Assembly: GCA_001464335.1 (NCBI GenBank)
Contig: LNEV01000015.1
Span: 110,989 to 174,988 of the forward strand
Direction of reading: 5' to 3'
Length of the DNA: 64,000 bases
From: Rhizobiales bacterium Ga0077545
GTDB taxonomy: Bacteria > Pseudomonadota > Alphaproteobacteria > Rhizobiales > Methylopilaceae
Below the pieces are notes generated by a model. The model was not told the DNA's origin and did no database searches. It worked only from the letters and a program-made list of their open reading frames with translations. Positions 15,075-24,497 of the stretch are shown here, one piece after another (positions within the stretch are counted from its first letter, which is position 1; every line of letters starts with the position of its first letter). A program made the position numbers and the translations under genes.

Positions 15075-16838
15075 ATGACCGACACATCTTCCCCCGCCCG
15101 CTCCCGGCAGCTCCGCCCGCTGCTCGCGCTCTCTCCCTTCGCCCTTCGCTACAAGGGCCGCATCGCGCTCGCCGTCGTCGCGCTGACGGCGGCCTCCATC
15201 GCGACCCTGATCGTGCCGGTCGCGCTCCGGCGCATCATCGACTTCGGGTTCACCTCCGACGATGGCGGCCTCGTCCACTTCTATTTCGCCGCCATGCTCG
15301 CGGTCGCGGCCCTGCTCGCGGCGGCGAGCTCCGCCCGCTTCTACCTGGTGATGACGCTCGGCGAGCGCGTGGTGGCCGATCTGCGGTCCGCGGTCCTCGC
15401 CCATCTGACGAAGCTCTCGCCGCGCTTTTACGACGATGCCCGCGCGGGCGAACTCGTCTCGCGCCTCACCGCCGACACGACGCTCATCAAGGCGACGTTC
15501 GGCGCCTCGGCCTCGGTCGCGCTGCGCAACCTGTTCCTCTTCGTCGGCGCGGCCGCAATGATGGTGGTGACGAGCCCGCGCCTGTCCGCTCTCGTGCTGC
15601 TGGCCATTCCCGTCATCGTCCTGCCGCTCGTTGCCTTCGGGCGTGCGGTCCGCAAGAAATCGCGCACCGCGCAGGACACCCTGGCCGATGCCTCAGCGCT
15701 CGCGGGCGAGGCCGTCGGCGCCATGCGGACCATACAGGCCTTCACCGCCGAAAAACTGCTCTCGAAGCGCTTCGACACCTCGGTCGAGCGCGCCTATGAA
15801 GGCGCCCGCTCCGCGACGCAGACGCGCGCGCTTCTCACGCTCGTCGTCATCTTCTTCGTCTTTGCCAGCGTCGTCGCCATTTTGTGGTGGGGCGCGAACG
15901 ATGTGCTCGCGGGCCGCATGAGCGCGGGCCTTCTCGGCCAGTTCGTGCTGTACACGGTGTTTGCGGCCGGCGCGCTCGCGCAGGTGTCGGAAGTGTGGGG
16001 CGATATCAGCCAGGCCGCCGGCGCCGCCGAACGCCTGAACGAAATTCTCAACATCGAACCCGAAGTACAGACGATCCCCAATCCCACGCCGCTGCCTTTG
16101 CCGCCGCGCGGCGAGATCGCCTTCGAAGACATCTCTTTCGCCTATCCCGCGCGCCCGCATTCGCAGGTGCTGAAAAATATCGGCTTCACGGTCAAGCCGG
16201 GCCAGACGATCGCGCTGGTCGGACCCTCGGGCGCGGGAAAATCCACCCTGTTCCATCTGCTTCTGCGTTTTTACGATCCGCAGACGGGCCGCGTCTTGCT
16301 CGACGGCGTCAACATCCGCACCGCCGATGTGACGGAGCTGCGCAGCCGCATCGCGCTCGTGCCGCAGGACCCCGTCGTCTTTGCCGCCAGCGCCCGCGAA
16401 AACATCCGCTTCGGCCGCCCGGACGCGACGGATGCCGAAGTCGAGGCCGCCGCGAAACAGGCCGCCGCCGATGCGTTTCTCCGCGCGCTGCCGGAAGGCT
16501 ATGAAACCGAAGTCGGCGAGCGCGGCATCACGCTCTCGGGCGGCCAGCGCCAGCGTCTGGCGATTGCCCGCGCGATTTTGCGCAACGCACCTGTGCTGCT
16601 GCTCGACGAGGCGACCTCCGCGCTCGACGCCGAAAGCGAGGCCCTCGTTCAGGAAGCCCTTGCGCGCCTGATGAAAGAGCGCACCACGCTCGTCGTCGCG
16701 CACCGTCTTGCCACGGTGCTGAAGGCCGACCGCATTCTCGTCATCGACGAGGGCGAGATCGTCGAGCAAGGCACCCACGCCGAACTCGTCGCGCAGGACG
16801 GCCTGTACGCACGGCTCGCGAAGCTGCAGCTGGTGTGA
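15075..16838 (+). CDS. ABC exporter, fused membrane and ATPase domains (MsbA-related)
   Basis: A half-transporter of about 587 residues. Six membrane helices occupy residues 25-310, with the type-IV exporter signature [20 protein letters not shown] near the second helix. The nucleotide-binding domain has Walker A (GPSGAGKST), Q-loop ([10 protein letters not shown]), signature ([14 protein letters not shown]), Walker B ([12 protein letters not shown]) and the switch His (VVAHRL). It would work as a homodimer exporting a lipid or hydrophobic compound from the inner leaflet. The start is uncertain among ATGs at 15054, 15060 and 15075; none has a strong ribosome-binding site. The pairing with rpmE is common in alphaproteobacteria. 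Confidence 0.9.
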   Translation: MTDTSSPARSRQLRPLLALSPFALRYKGRIALAVVALTAASIATLIVPVALRRIIDFGFTSDDGGLVHFYFAAMLAVAALLAAASSARFYLVMTLGERVVADLRSAVLAHLTKLSPRFYDDARAGELVSRLTADTTLIKATFGASASVALRNLFLFVGAAAMMVVTSPRLSALVLLAIPVIVLPLVAFGRAVRKKSRTAQDTLADASALAGEAVGAMRTIQAFTAEKLLSKRFDTSVERAYEGARSATQTRALLTLVVIFFVFASVVAILWWGANDVLAGRMSAGLLGQFVLYTVFAAGALAQVSEVWGDISQAAGAAERLNEILNIEPEVQTIPNPTPLPLPPRGEIAFEDISFAYPARPHSQVLKNIGFTVKPGQTIALVGPSGAGKSTLFHLLLRFYDPQTGRVLLDGVNIRTADVTELRSRIALVPQDPVVFAASARENIRFGRPDATDAEVEAAAKQAAADAFLRALPEGYETEVGERGITLSGGQRQRLAIARAILRNAPVLLLDEATSALDAESEALVQEALARLMKERTTLVVAHRLATVLKADRILVIDEGEIVEQGTHAELVAQDGLYARLAKLQLV

Positions 16839-16839
16839 T

Positions 16840-16975
16840 CCACCTCTCCCCTTGTGGGAGAGGTCGGCACATCGCAAAGCGATGGCCGGGTGAGGGGTCG
16901 CTGCACGCCATTACCCCTCACCCCGCTCGAACCTGAGGTTCGAGTCGCCCTCTCCCACAAGGGGAGAGGGAAAAC
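16840..16975. repeat. REP-like repeat, CCTCTCCCCTTGTGGGAGAGG type
   Basis: Between the ABC exporter and the OmpA-domain gene lies an inverted pair: CACCTCTCCCCTTGTGGGAG at 16842-16861 and CTCCCACAAGGGGAGAGG at 16952-16969, with CGGGTGAGGGG and CCCCTCACCCCG inside. The whole gap can fold into one cruciform. A shorter relative is at 63.59 kb. Confidence 0.7.
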
Positions 16976-17986
16976 TCACCTCTCCGTCAGCTTCAGCTCC
17001 AGCCTGCGGTTCTTCGCGAAGGCTTCCTCGGTGTCGGCGGTGTCGATCGGCTGAAATTCGCCGAAGCCCGCCGCCACGAGATGCTGCGGGGAGATGCCGC
17101 GCGAGACGAGATATTTCACGACCGCGATGGCGCGCGCCGCCGACAATTCCCAGTTCGACGGAAACTGCGACGAGAACACCGGGCGCTTGTCCGTATGGCC
17201 ATCGACGCGCAGCACCCAGGCGATCTCGTCCGGAATCTCGCCTTCGAGCTGCTTCAGCGCGTCCGCGAGCTTGTCGAGCTGCTGAAGCCCGGACGCCGAG
17301 ACCCCCGACGAGCCGACATCGAAAAACACCTCTGACGGGAAGACGAAACGGTCGCCCTCGATGCGGATGTCCGGACGGTTGGCGAGAATCTCGCGCAGCC
17401 GCCCGAAGAAGTCGGAGCGGTAGCGCGCCAGTTCCTGCACACGCTGGGCCAGAGCCACGTTCAGCCGCGAGCCGAGATCGGCGATCCGCGCCTGGCTGTC
17501 GCGCCCGCGCGCTTCGGAGGCTTCGAGCGCATCTTCCAGCGCGCCCATTTGGCGGCGCAGGGCCGCGATCTGCTGGTTGAGAAGTTCGACCTGCGCCAGA
17601 GCGCGACTCGATATGTCCTTCTGCTGATCGAGTTCGGTCGCAAGCCCCTGTGCCCGGCCGACGCCCGCGCCGAGCCCGTCGCGCTCGCCGCGCAGCCTGT
17701 CGCGCTCGGCCTCGACCCCCGCGAGCGAGGCCTGAAGCGCCGCAAGCTCCTCCTGTATGGACCTTTTTCCGGAGCGTTCCATCGCGAGCGAATCCGTCAG
17801 CTCCGCGATCTGCGCGTTGAGACGGTCGAGCGCCGTGTCGCGGGTCGACACCTCGCGCGACAGAACGAACTGCGCGACGACGAACACCGACAGAAGAAAG
17901 ATGATGGCCATGAGAAGGGACGCCAGCGCATCCACAAAGCCCGGCCAATAGTCGACGTGGCGCTCACGCCGCCTGCCGCGCGCCAT
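16976..17986 (-). CDS. MotB-like protein with long coiled coil and OmpA domain
   Basis: The 336-residue protein has one N-terminal membrane helix (about 17-40; GFVDALASLLMAIIFLLSVF) with Asp19 in the position of the stator aspartate. A Gln/Leu/Arg-rich coiled coil runs from about 45 to 190. The C-terminus is an OmpA-like peptidoglycan-binding domain containing DEIAWVLRVDGHTDKRPVF, ALAAARAIAVVKYLVSRGI-like helix residues and NRRLELKL. The coiled coil is much longer than in the two other MotB-like proteins of this window, so it probably reaches further across the periplasm. It forms a pair with the TolQ-like gene immediately upstream (4 bases apart). Confidence 0.85.
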   Translation of the reverse strand: MARGRRRERHVDYWPGFVDALASLLMAIIFLLSVFVVAQFVLSREVSTRDTALDRLNAQIAELTDSLAMERSGKRSIQEELAALQASLAGVEAERDRLRGERDGLGAGVGRAQGLATELDQQKDISSRALAQVELLNQQIAALRRQMGALEDALEASEARGRDSQARIADLGSRLNVALAQRVQELARYRSDFFGRLREILANRPDIRIEGDRFVFPSEVFFDVGSSGVSASGLQQLDKLADALKQLEGEIPDEIAWVLRVDGHTDKRPVFSSQFPSNWELSAARAIAVVKYLVSRGISPQHLVAAGFGEFQPIDTADTEEAFAKNRRLELKLTER

Positions 17987-17990
17987 CGGC

Positions 17991-18932
17991 TCAATCCTCC
18001 TTGCGTTTGGCGGAGGACGATGAAGACGGCTGGCGGCCCAGCATGCGGCGGATTTCCTCGGTTTCCTGCGCCTGTTTCTGCATCCAGTCGCGGATCAAAC
18101 CCTGCTCGGCGCGCAGATGCGCGATCAGCGAGCCCATGCCTTCGGCAAGACGGTTGAGGGTGCGGTCGCTCGCGCCGTTGCCGAAGCCGCCGACCGTCTC
18201 CTCGCCTTCGATGCGCGCATCCGCGACCGTGCCCGACAGCCAGTCCTCGAGTTCGTTGTAGAAGCGGTTCTGCGCGCCGCCCGCCTGAAGATCGAGAAAG
18301 CCGAGGACCAGCGATCCGGCAAGGCCGAACAGCGAGGACGAGAACGCGATGCCCATACCCGCCAGGGGCTCGCCGAGCCCGCGCTTCAGATCGTCGAACA
18401 CCACCGACGCTTCGCCCTGTACCGACAGGCCGGAGATCACCCCGCCGACGGACGAAACGGTTTCCAGAAGTCCCCAGAACGTGCCGAGCAGGCCGAGAAA
18501 GACGAGAAGCCCGGTGAGATAGCGCCCGATGTCGCGCGCCTCATCCAGACGGTTGCCGACCGAATCGAGAATGGACCGGAGCGTCATCGTCGAAATCGAC
18601 GCGCGTCCCAGCCGGTCGCCGAGCAGGCTGGCCATCGGCGCCAGCAGCACCGGCGCGTCGCGCAGCGCAAGGCCGGGATCGGAAACGCGGAAATCGTTGA
18701 CCCAGCGCACTTCGCGGAACAGGCGGATAACCTGCCGGAACGACAGCACGATGCCGATGAACAGAACGCCGAAGATCAGCCCGTTCAAGCCTGGATTGGC
18801 CATGAAGGCGCGCTGGATCTGCTCGTGCAGGATGACGCCGAGAAAGCCGACGAGAAGAACGAACACCACCATGCGCACCAGAAAGGTGCGCGGCGACGAC
18901 AATTTGTAAGGATCGAATTCGGCAACAGCCAT
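17991..18932 (-). CDS. TolQ/ExbB/MotA-like channel protein with C-terminal tail
   Basis: A 313-residue membrane protein with helices at about 18-38, 50-68, 135-157 and 185-205. The third contains LLVFLGLLGTFWGLLETVSS and the fourth AGMGIAFSSSLFGLAGSLVL, the paired pore helices of the MotA/TolQ/ExbB superfamily. The ATG at 18932 is chosen because GGGGAGGG precedes it; the longer frame starting at 18986 does not have such a site. The C-terminus is a helical cytoplasmic tail ending in Ser/Lys-rich sequence. With the neighbouring OmpA-domain protein it makes an ion-driven envelope complex. The same pair occurs widely in Hyphomicrobiales away from flagellar loci. Confidence 0.85.
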   Translation of the reverse strand: MAVAEFDPYKLSSPRTFLVRMVVFVLLVGFLGVILHEQIQRAFMANPGLNGLIFGVLFIGIVLSFRQVIRLFREVRWVNDFRVSDPGLALRDAPVLLAPMASLLGDRLGRASISTMTLRSILDSVGNRLDEARDIGRYLTGLLVFLGLLGTFWGLLETVSSVGGVISGLSVQGEASVVFDDLKRGLGEPLAGMGIAFSSSLFGLAGSLVLGFLDLQAGGAQNRFYNELEDWLSGTVADARIEGEETVGGFGNGASDRTLNRLAEGMGSLIAHLRAEQGLIRDWMQKQAQETEEIRRMLGRQPSSSSSAKRKED

Positions 18933-19010
18933 GAGCGATGTCCCTCCCCGGGGCGCGGAGCTTAACCAAGCATGCTTGTCATGCAAACGACACCGAGGCA
19001 GAAAAGGTGC

Positions 19011-19355
19011 CTAGCCATTTATTTCATCAAGCCACTCCCGCGCGCGACGCGGCTCTCCGGGGGTATTGGCATCGACAGAAGACCTCATGGCCATGAGGCG
19101 TTCGTGAGGTGAGAACGGCTCTCCAAAACCGAGCTTTTGCCGAAGGTGCTCGATTTCCGCACCAAGCCCTAGCAATTCGTCTGCATCAGACGGCAACAGC
19201 CTAGAGCGGCCTTGTTTCCCCAAGCTTTCTAATGCCGGTTGGTTGTGACCAAAAAGGCCCCAGCGCCCTTTCGCACAATCCCGCAACGCTGCCTGCAAAA
19301 GCTCCATGTACTGAGCTTCCAAAGCCTGAAGTTTTCGCTCCTGCGTGCTGGTCAT
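19011..19355 (-). CDS. Hypothetical protein, helical, 114 aa
   Basis: The product is predicted mostly helical and contains [34 protein letters not shown] and [20 protein letters not shown]. The start at 19355 is chosen because GGAAGAG lies 6 bases before that ATG; ATGs at 19361 and 19370 are also in frame. By my count over 19021-19320 the gene has about 57% GC, below its neighbours (about 65%), so it may be a later arrival. I recall no named family. It stands alone between the stator-like pair and purE. Confidence 0.6.
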   Translation of the reverse strand: MTSTQERKLQALEAQYMELLQAALRDCAKGRWGLFGHNQPALESLGKQGRSRLLPSDADELLGLGAEIEHLRQKLGFGEPFSPHERLMAMRSSVDANTPGEPRRAREWLDEING

Positions 19356-19489
19356 GTTCATCTCTTCCATGCGGCCAGCCCTTTATAGGCGACACGGATT
19401 TCCACGCCTTGCCTGAATTGGAGGCTCTGACTATATTCCGCCGCTCTTTTCCGGGGGCCAATCTCCTTTTTCGGGGGAAGGAGCGCATC

Positions 19490-19987
19490 ATGGCCGACAC
19501 GGCCAAGCCTGTCGCCATCATCATGGGCAGCCAGTCAGATTGGGAAACGATGAAGCACGCCGCCGAGATTCTCGACGAACTCGGCGTCGGCTACGACACG
19601 CGAATCGTGTCCGCGCATCGCACGCCCGATCGCCTCGTCGCGTTTGCCAAGGGCGCGAAGGCGGAAGGCTTCAAGGTCATCATCGCGGGCGCGGGCGGCG
19701 CCGCTCACCTTCCCGGCATGACGGCCTCGATGACGCCGCTGCCGGTGCTCGGGGTTCCCGTCGAATCGAAGGCGCTGTCGGGCATGGACAGCCTGCTCTC
19801 CATCGTCCAGATGCCGGGCGGCATTCCGGTCGGAACGCTGGCCATCGGCAAAGCGGGCGCGACGAATGCCGGCCTTCTGGCCGCGAGCGTGCTTGCCCTG
19901 ACGGACAATGCGCTCGCCACCCGTCTTGACACCTGGCGCGGCCAGCAGACCGACAAGATCGCCCACGCCCCGTCCGATCAGGGCTGA
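19490..19987 (+). CDS. purE: N5-carboxyaminoimidazole ribonucleotide mutase, PurE
   Basis: The 165-residue class I PurE moves the carboxyl group from N5-CAIR to give CAIR in purine synthesis. Signature residues are present: [14 protein letters not shown] at the N-terminus, [10 protein letters not shown], and the active-site loop [14 protein letters not shown]. The ATG at 19490 follows AAGGAG at 7 bases; a longer in-frame start at 19232 adds unrelated sequence. purK follows after only 2 bases, and its product makes the PurE substrate, so the two form an operon. Confidence 0.96.
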   Translation: MADTAKPVAIIMGSQSDWETMKHAAEILDELGVGYDTRIVSAHRTPDRLVAFAKGAKAEGFKVIIAGAGGAAHLPGMTASMTPLPVLGVPVESKALSGMDSLLSIVQMPGGIPVGTLAIGKAGATNAGLLAASVLALTDNALATRLDTWRGQQTDKIAHAPSDQG

Positions 19988-19989
19988 CG

Positions 19990-21096
19990 ATGAGCAAGGC
20001 TTCCGGACTCCCGGCACACGCGGTTCTGTCACCGGGCGCGACCATCGGCATTCTCGGCGGCGGCCAGCTCGGCCGCATGCTGGCGCTCGATGCCGCGCGG
20101 CTCGGCTTCAAGGTTCACGTCTTCTGTCCGGACACGGGCCCCGCGTTCGATGTGTCGGCCGCCCACACGCTCGCGGCCTATGAGGACGAGGAGTCGCTCG
20201 CCGCCTTCGCGAGCCAGGTCGATCTCGTCACCTATGAATTCGAGAACGTACCCGCGCGCACCGCCGAAATCATCGCGCGGCACTGCCCGCTGTTTCCCGA
20301 TGCGCGCGCGCTGGCAACGACGCAGGACCGGCTCTCCGAAAAGACGTTCCTCGCCTCGCTGAACATTCCCATCGCGGGGTTTGCGGAGGTCAATTCCGTC
20401 GCCGATCTCGAAGCGGCTGTGGAAAAGCTCGGCCGCCCGTCGGTGCTGAAGACACGCCGCTTCGGCTATGACGGCAAGGGCCAGACAAAGATCGTCGACA
20501 CGACCGATCTTGCCGCCGCTTTCGGCGTCGTCGGCGCCCAGCCCGCCGTTCTCGAAGCCTTCGTGCCGTTCGAGCGCGAAGTGTCGGTCGTTGCCGCGCG
20601 CGGGCGCAGCGGCGAATTCGCGGCCTTCGACGTCACCGAAAACCGCCATGAGAATCACATCCTGCGGACCTCGACCGTGCCCTCGGCGCTGCCCGCCTCG
20701 GTTCAGGTCGATGCGCTCGACATGGCCAAGCGGATCGCCGATGCGCTCGAATATGTCGGCGTCATCGGAGTCGAAATGTTCGTGCTGCGCGAGGACGGGC
20801 GCGAGCGCCTTCTCGTCAACGAGCTGGCCCCGCGCGTGCACAATTCCGGCCACTGGACGCAGGACGGCGCCGAGACCAGCCAGTTCGAGCAGCACATCCG
20901 CGCCATTGCCGGCTGGCCGCTCGGCGCAACCGGCTGCTTCGGCGAAGCGCAGATGACCAATCTTCTCGGGGATGAAGTGAACGACTGGCAGGCCCTCGCG
21001 GCCGAGCCGGGCGTGCGAATCCATCTCTACGGCAAGGGCACGCCCCGTCCCGGCCGGAAAATGGGCCATGTGAACCGGGTGACGGTTAAAAGCTGA
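19990..21096 (+). CDS. purK: N5-carboxyaminoimidazole ribonucleotide synthase, PurK
   Basis: The 368-residue ATP-grasp enzyme carboxylates AIR with bicarbonate and ATP. It opens with a nucleotide-binding glycine loop (TIGILGGGQLGRMLALDAAR), continues with YEFENVPARTAE, and has the ATP-grasp elements VLKTRRFGYDGKGQ, LEAFVPFEREVSVV and NELAPRVHNSGHWT. Length is standard. It is cotranscribed with purE and would feed that enzyme directly. Confidence 0.96.
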   Translation: MSKASGLPAHAVLSPGATIGILGGGQLGRMLALDAARLGFKVHVFCPDTGPAFDVSAAHTLAAYEDEESLAAFASQVDLVTYEFENVPARTAEIIARHCPLFPDARALATTQDRLSEKTFLASLNIPIAGFAEVNSVADLEAAVEKLGRPSVLKTRRFGYDGKGQTKIVDTTDLAAAFGVVGAQPAVLEAFVPFEREVSVVAARGRSGEFAAFDVTENRHENHILRTSTVPSALPASVQVDALDMAKRIADALEYVGVIGVEMFVLREDGRERLLVNELAPRVHNSGHWTQDGAETSQFEQHIRAIAGWPLGATGCFGEAQMTNLLGDEVNDWQALAAEPGVRIHLYGKGTPRPGRKMGHVNRVTVKS

Positions 21097-21222
21097 CCGA
21101 CCCCCGTGGACAAGCCGCGACTCGTCTGGTAGATGCTCACCCCAATTGGCAGTGTCCGCGCTGCGCTTTCCGCGCGCTCCTTCCCTGTCGTGATCCGAAA
21201 TCTTTCAAAGGATGTGCTGCCC

Positions 21223-21453
21223 GTGCAGGTTCTCGTTCGTGACAACAACGTCGATCAGGCGCTCAAGGCGCTCAAAAAGAAGATGCAGCGTGAAGGCATC
21301 TTCCGTGAGATGAAGCTGCGCGGACATTACGAGAAGCCTTCCGAGAAGAAGGCGCGCGAAAAGGCCGAAGCCGTCCGCCGCGCCCGCAAGCTGGCCCGCA
21401 AGCGCGCCCAGCGCGAAGGCCTCATCCCGATGAAGAAGCCCGCCGCTCGCTAA
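21223..21453 (+). CDS. rpsU: 30S ribosomal protein S21
   Basis: Starting at the GTG at 21223, 76 residues match S21 closely: [40 protein letters not shown] and an Arg/Lys-rich end. AAAGGA lies about 10 bases upstream. The longer frame from 21133 is not supported, because S21 always begins with this QVLVRDNNV region. Alphaproteobacterial S21 is longer than in Escherichia coli owing to the C-terminal basic extension, as seen here. It ends before an intrinsic terminator. Confidence 0.95.
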   Translation: MQVLVRDNNVDQALKALKKKMQREGIFREMKLRGHYEKPSEKKAREKAEAVRRARKLARKRAQREGLIPMKKPAAR

Positions 21454-21483
21454 GCGCGGCTTTCCGGGTTAAAGAATTGTCAG

Positions 21484-21518
21484 GCGCCCTTGGGTAAAAC
21501 CGGGGGCGCTTTTCTTTT
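21484..21518 (+). terminator. Intrinsic terminator of rpsU
   Basis: GCGCCC (21484-21489) pairs with GGGCGC (21504-21509), with GGT and ACC inside allowing extension, followed by TTTTCTTTT to 21518. Confidence 0.8.
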
Positions 21519-21588
21519 GGGTCCCACTGTCGCCGCATTCGCGCCTCAGGAACCTGAAGGGAACCATAAGGTCGGGGGACCAAGGATT

Positions 21589-22452
21589 ATGAACGCGGCG
21601 TCAGCGGGCCTTCTGAACACACGCATGCTTCTCGCGGGAGCCTGTGCGCTTGCCCTCGCCGGATGCCAGACGGCCTCGACCGATGGGCCGAAACTCTCTC
21701 CCGAAGCCGCCGCCAGCTCGCAGGTCAACATCGCCTCGCTGTCGGATGTCGTCTCGCGCGATCCCAACAATCCGGAAGCCTACAACACGCGCGGTTCGGC
21801 GCTGGCGCGCTCGGGCAAGTACCGCGAGGCCATCGCCGATTTCGACACCGCGCTGCGCCTCAACCCGAACTTCGCCAAGGGCTATGCCAACCGCGCGCTG
21901 GCGAATGCGAGCCTCGGACAGCAGCAGCTTGCGCTTGCCGATTACGAACGCGCCATCAACAGCGATCCGAACTATGTCCCGGCCTATGTCGGGCGCGGCA
22001 ACATCTACCGCCAGGCCAGCCAGTTCCAGATGGCGCTGAACGATTACAACCGCGCCATCGAGATCGACCGCCACAACGCGGAGGCCTATCACAATCGCGG
22101 CCTCGTCCAGCAGGCACAGAACCAGCACATGTTCGCCATCGAGGATTTCAACCGCGCCATCACGGCCGATGCGAACGCCGTCCCGCCGCGTGTCGCACGC
22201 GGCATGAGCTATCTGGCGATCAACGATCCGAAGACCGCGCTCGACGATTTCAACACCGCGCTCGCGACCAATGCCAGCAGCACCGAAGGCTGGGTCGGAC
22301 GCGGACAGGCCTATGAGCAGATGGGCGACACCGAGCGCGCCAAGGCCAGCTACGCCCGCGCCGTGCAGATCTCGCCCAACAACAGCCGCGCCCGCGAGGC
22401 CTTCGCCCGCACCGGCGGCAAGCCCGGCACCTCCTACAGCCTCACGAACTGA
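21589..22452 (+). CDS. TPR-repeat lipoprotein
   Basis: A 287-residue lipoprotein: the signal peptide ends in LALAGC, with Cys26 as the lipid-modified residue. At least six tetratricopeptide repeats follow (for example AYNTRGSALARSGKYREAIA, GYANRALANASLGQQQLALA and AYVGRGNIYRQASQFQMALN), each 34 residues, and the C-terminus has GWVGRGQAYEQMGDTERAKA. It resembles NlpI-type lipoproteins, which link envelope enzymes into complexes, but orthology is not certain. Start at 21589, behind GGGGGACCAAGGA. Confidence 0.85.
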   Translation: MNAASAGLLNTRMLLAGACALALAGCQTASTDGPKLSPEAAASSQVNIASLSDVVSRDPNNPEAYNTRGSALARSGKYREAIADFDTALRLNPNFAKGYANRALANASLGQQQLALADYERAINSDPNYVPAYVGRGNIYRQASQFQMALNDYNRAIEIDRHNAEAYHNRGLVQQAQNQHMFAIEDFNRAITADANAVPPRVARGMSYLAINDPKTALDDFNTALATNASSTEGWVGRGQAYEQMGDTERAKASYARAVQISPNNSRAREAFARTGGKPGTSYSLTN

Positions 22453-22461
22453 CGGCACGGC

Positions 22462-22625
22462 CGTCATCCCGGACGCGCAACGCGCGACCGGGCTCGCACG
22501 GGCATGTTGCGAAGTCTCATCCTGAGCCGGACTCGCCGAAGGCGGGCCGTGTCGAAGGATGAACCCGCACTCCCGCACTTTTGGCTCTCCTTCGACGCGG
22601 CCCGCTGCGCGGTCCGGCTCAGGAT
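22462..22625. repeat. REP-like palindromic repeats
   Basis: The gap between the TPR lipoprotein and pntB holds a short GTCATCCCGGACGCGCAACG unit. A long inverted pair follows: CTCATCCTGAGCCGGACTCG...CGAAGGATGA (22515-22562) and CCTTCGACGCGGCCCG...CGGCTCAGGATGAG (22591-22628). The latter is the same family as at 14.6, 35.9 and 63.7 kb. Confidence 0.65.
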
Positions 22626-22655
22626 GAGGTCCGAACTCAAGACGAAACCCGCAAA

Positions 22656-22683
22656 CAAAAAGGGCGCCCGAAGGCGCCCTTTT
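22656..22683 (-). terminator. Intrinsic terminator of the pnt operon
   Basis: GGGCGCC (22662-22668) and GGCGCCC (22673-22679) pair around CGAA. On the minus strand the stem is followed by TTTTTG (22661-22656). It lies 21 bases after the pntB stop; four T residues on the other side could serve plus-strand transcripts. Confidence 0.85.
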
Positions 22684-22703
22684 GCATTCCAAGCGGTGGT
22701 CGC

Positions 22704-24107
22704 TCAGTGGCTGAACGCCTTGACGATGTCGTCGGTGACCTTCTTGGCGTCGCCGAACAGCATCATCGTGTTGTCGCGGAAGAACAGCTCGTTCTCGACG
22801 CCGGCATAGCCGGAGCCCATGCCGCGCTTGATGAACAGAACGGTCTTGGCCTTTTCGACGTCGAGGATCGGCATGCCGTAGATCGAGGAGGTCGGGTCGG
22901 TCTTGGCGAGCGGGTTCGTGACGTCGTTGGCGCCGATGACGAAGGCCACGTCGGCCTGCGCGAACTCGGCGTTGATGTCTTCGAGCTCGAACACCTCGTC
23001 GTAGGGCACGTTCGCTTCGGCGAGCAGCACGTTCATGTGGCCGGGCATGCGTCCCGCCACCGGATGAATGGCGTACTTCACCTCGACGCCGTTCTTCTTC
23101 AGGAAGTCGGCCATCTCGCGCACGGTGTGCTGCGCCTGGGCAACCGCCATGCCGTAGCCCGGCACGATGATGACCTTTTCGGCGTTCTTCATGATGAAGG
23201 CCGCGTCGTCGGCCGAGCCCTTCTTGACCGGGCGCGTCTCGACCTTGCCCGAGGCCGCGGCGACATCGCCGCCGAAACCGCCGAGGATGACCGAGAAGAA
23301 GCTGCGGTTCATGGCCTTGCACATGATGTAGGACAGAATCGCACCCGAGGAGCCGACCAGCGCACCCGTAATGATGAGCGCCAGATTGCCGAGGGTGAAG
23401 CCGATGCCGGCCGCCGCCCAACCCGAATAGGAGTTCAGCATCGACACGACGACGGGCATGTCCGCGCCGCCGATCGGGATGATGAGCGTGATGCCGATGA
23501 TGAGCGCCAGGACCGTGATGATCCAGAACACCGCATGGCTTTCGGTCGCGACGAACACGCCGATCAGGATGACGAGCGCGGCCGCGAGGGCAATGTTGAT
23601 GAGATGGCGCGCCGGCAGGATGATCGGCTTGCCCGACATCATGGCCGCGAGCTTGAGGAAGGCGATGATGGAGCCCGTGAAGGTCATCGCGCCGATGGCG
23701 GTGCCGAGCGACATTTCGACGAGGCTGGCGCCGCTGATCTGGCCGACTTCACCGATGCCGAATGCCTTCGGCGCGTAAAGCGCACCGGCCGCGACCAGCA
23801 CGGCGGCAAGACCGACCAGCGAGTGGAAGCCCGCGACGAGCTGCGGCATGTCGGTCATGGCGATGCGCTTGGCGATCACCGCGCCCGCGCCGCCACCGAT
23901 GGCGAGGCCGCCGATGACCAGCGCCCAGCCGAAGAAGTCGGACGGCGGGGAGATGACGAGCGTCGTCACGATGGCGATGCCCATGCCGAGCATGCCGAAG
24001 TAATTGCCCCGGCGGGACGTCGTCGGATGCGACAGGCCGCGCAGCGCGAGGATGAAGAGAATGCCAGCCGCCAGATAGAGGAACTGGGCGATGTTGATGT
24101 TGATCAC
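22704..24107 (-). CDS. pntB: NAD(P) transhydrogenase subunit beta
   Basis: The 467-residue membrane subunit forms most of the proton channel (about eight or nine helices in residues 1-265) and the NADP(H)-binding domain III at the C-terminus. Domain III motifs are visible: IIVPGYGMAVAQAQH near 300, YAIHPVAGRMPGHMNVLLAE, YDEVFELEDIN and FVIGANDVTNP. With PntAA and PntAB it couples proton entry to hydride transfer from NADH to NADP. It lies last in the operon and ends at a good terminator. Length and motifs are standard. Confidence 0.96.
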   Translation of the reverse strand: MININIAQFLYLAAGILFILALRGLSHPTTSRRGNYFGMLGMGIAIVTTLVISPPSDFFGWALVIGGLAIGGGAGAVIAKRIAMTDMPQLVAGFHSLVGLAAVLVAAGALYAPKAFGIGEVGQISGASLVEMSLGTAIGAMTFTGSIIAFLKLAAMMSGKPIILPARHLINIALAAALVILIGVFVATESHAVFWIITVLALIIGITLIIPIGGADMPVVVSMLNSYSGWAAAGIGFTLGNLALIITGALVGSSGAILSYIMCKAMNRSFFSVILGGFGGDVAAASGKVETRPVKKGSADDAAFIMKNAEKVIIVPGYGMAVAQAQHTVREMADFLKKNGVEVKYAIHPVAGRMPGHMNVLLAEANVPYDEVFELEDINAEFAQADVAFVIGANDVTNPLAKTDPTSSIYGMPILDVEKAKTVLFIKRGMGSGYAGVENELFFRDNTMMLFGDAKKVTDDIVKAFSH

Positions 24108-24113
24108 GGCGCG

Positions 24114-24494
24114 TCAGCCCTTCTTCTTGTACATTGCGAGCATGCGCTGGGTGACCAGGAAGCCGCCGAAAATGTTGACGGATGCAAGGACCAGGGCGCC
24201 GAAGCCGAGCGCGCGGGCCCAGATGGGACCGTCACCGCCGACCTGAAGATCGACACCGACCGAGAGCAGCGCGCCGACCACGATCACCGAGGAGATCGCG
24301 TTGGTGACGGCCATCAGGGGCGTGTGCAGAGCGGGAGTGACGCTCCACACGACGTAGTAACCGACGAAGATCGCGAGAACGAAAATCGCGAAGCGGAAGA
24401 CGAACGGGTCGATGCCGGTCGCGGCGTGCGCAGCGGCGGCGGCACCGTCGGCGACCGCCTCAACGGGCAGGGTCGCCTGAGCGAGCTGTGTCAT
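24114..24494 (-). CDS. pntAB: NAD(P) transhydrogenase subunit alpha part 2 (membrane)
   Basis: This 126-residue protein is the membrane part of the alpha subunit, encoded separately as in Rhodospirillum and most alphaproteobacteria. Three to four helices are visible, with [40 protein letters not shown] and [20 protein letters not shown]; the last, ending in LAMYKKKG, is diagnostic. It begins with a soluble Ala-rich stretch of about 35 residues. It sits between pntAA and pntB, with gaps of 3 and 6 bases, so the three are made together. Confidence 0.95.
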   Translation of the reverse strand: MTQLAQATLPVEAVADGAAAAAHAATGIDPFVFRFAIFVLAIFVGYYVVWSVTPALHTPLMAVTNAISSVIVVGALLSVGVDLQVGGDGPIWARALGFGALVLASVNIFGGFLVTQRMLAMYKKKG

Positions 24495-24497
24495 GGA

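Noticed and set aside
16976..18932. A Zorya-type defence system (ZorAB)
   Set aside because: The membrane-protein and OmpA-domain pair resembles ZorAB in outline, but no ZorC, ZorD or ZorE gene adjoins it. The pair is also widespread in Hyphomicrobiales as an envelope complex.
21601..23421. A minus-strand frame of 606 codons
   Set aside because: It covers the TPR lipoprotein and the start of pntB in other frames and consists of Arg/Gly/Ala-rich low-complexity sequence.
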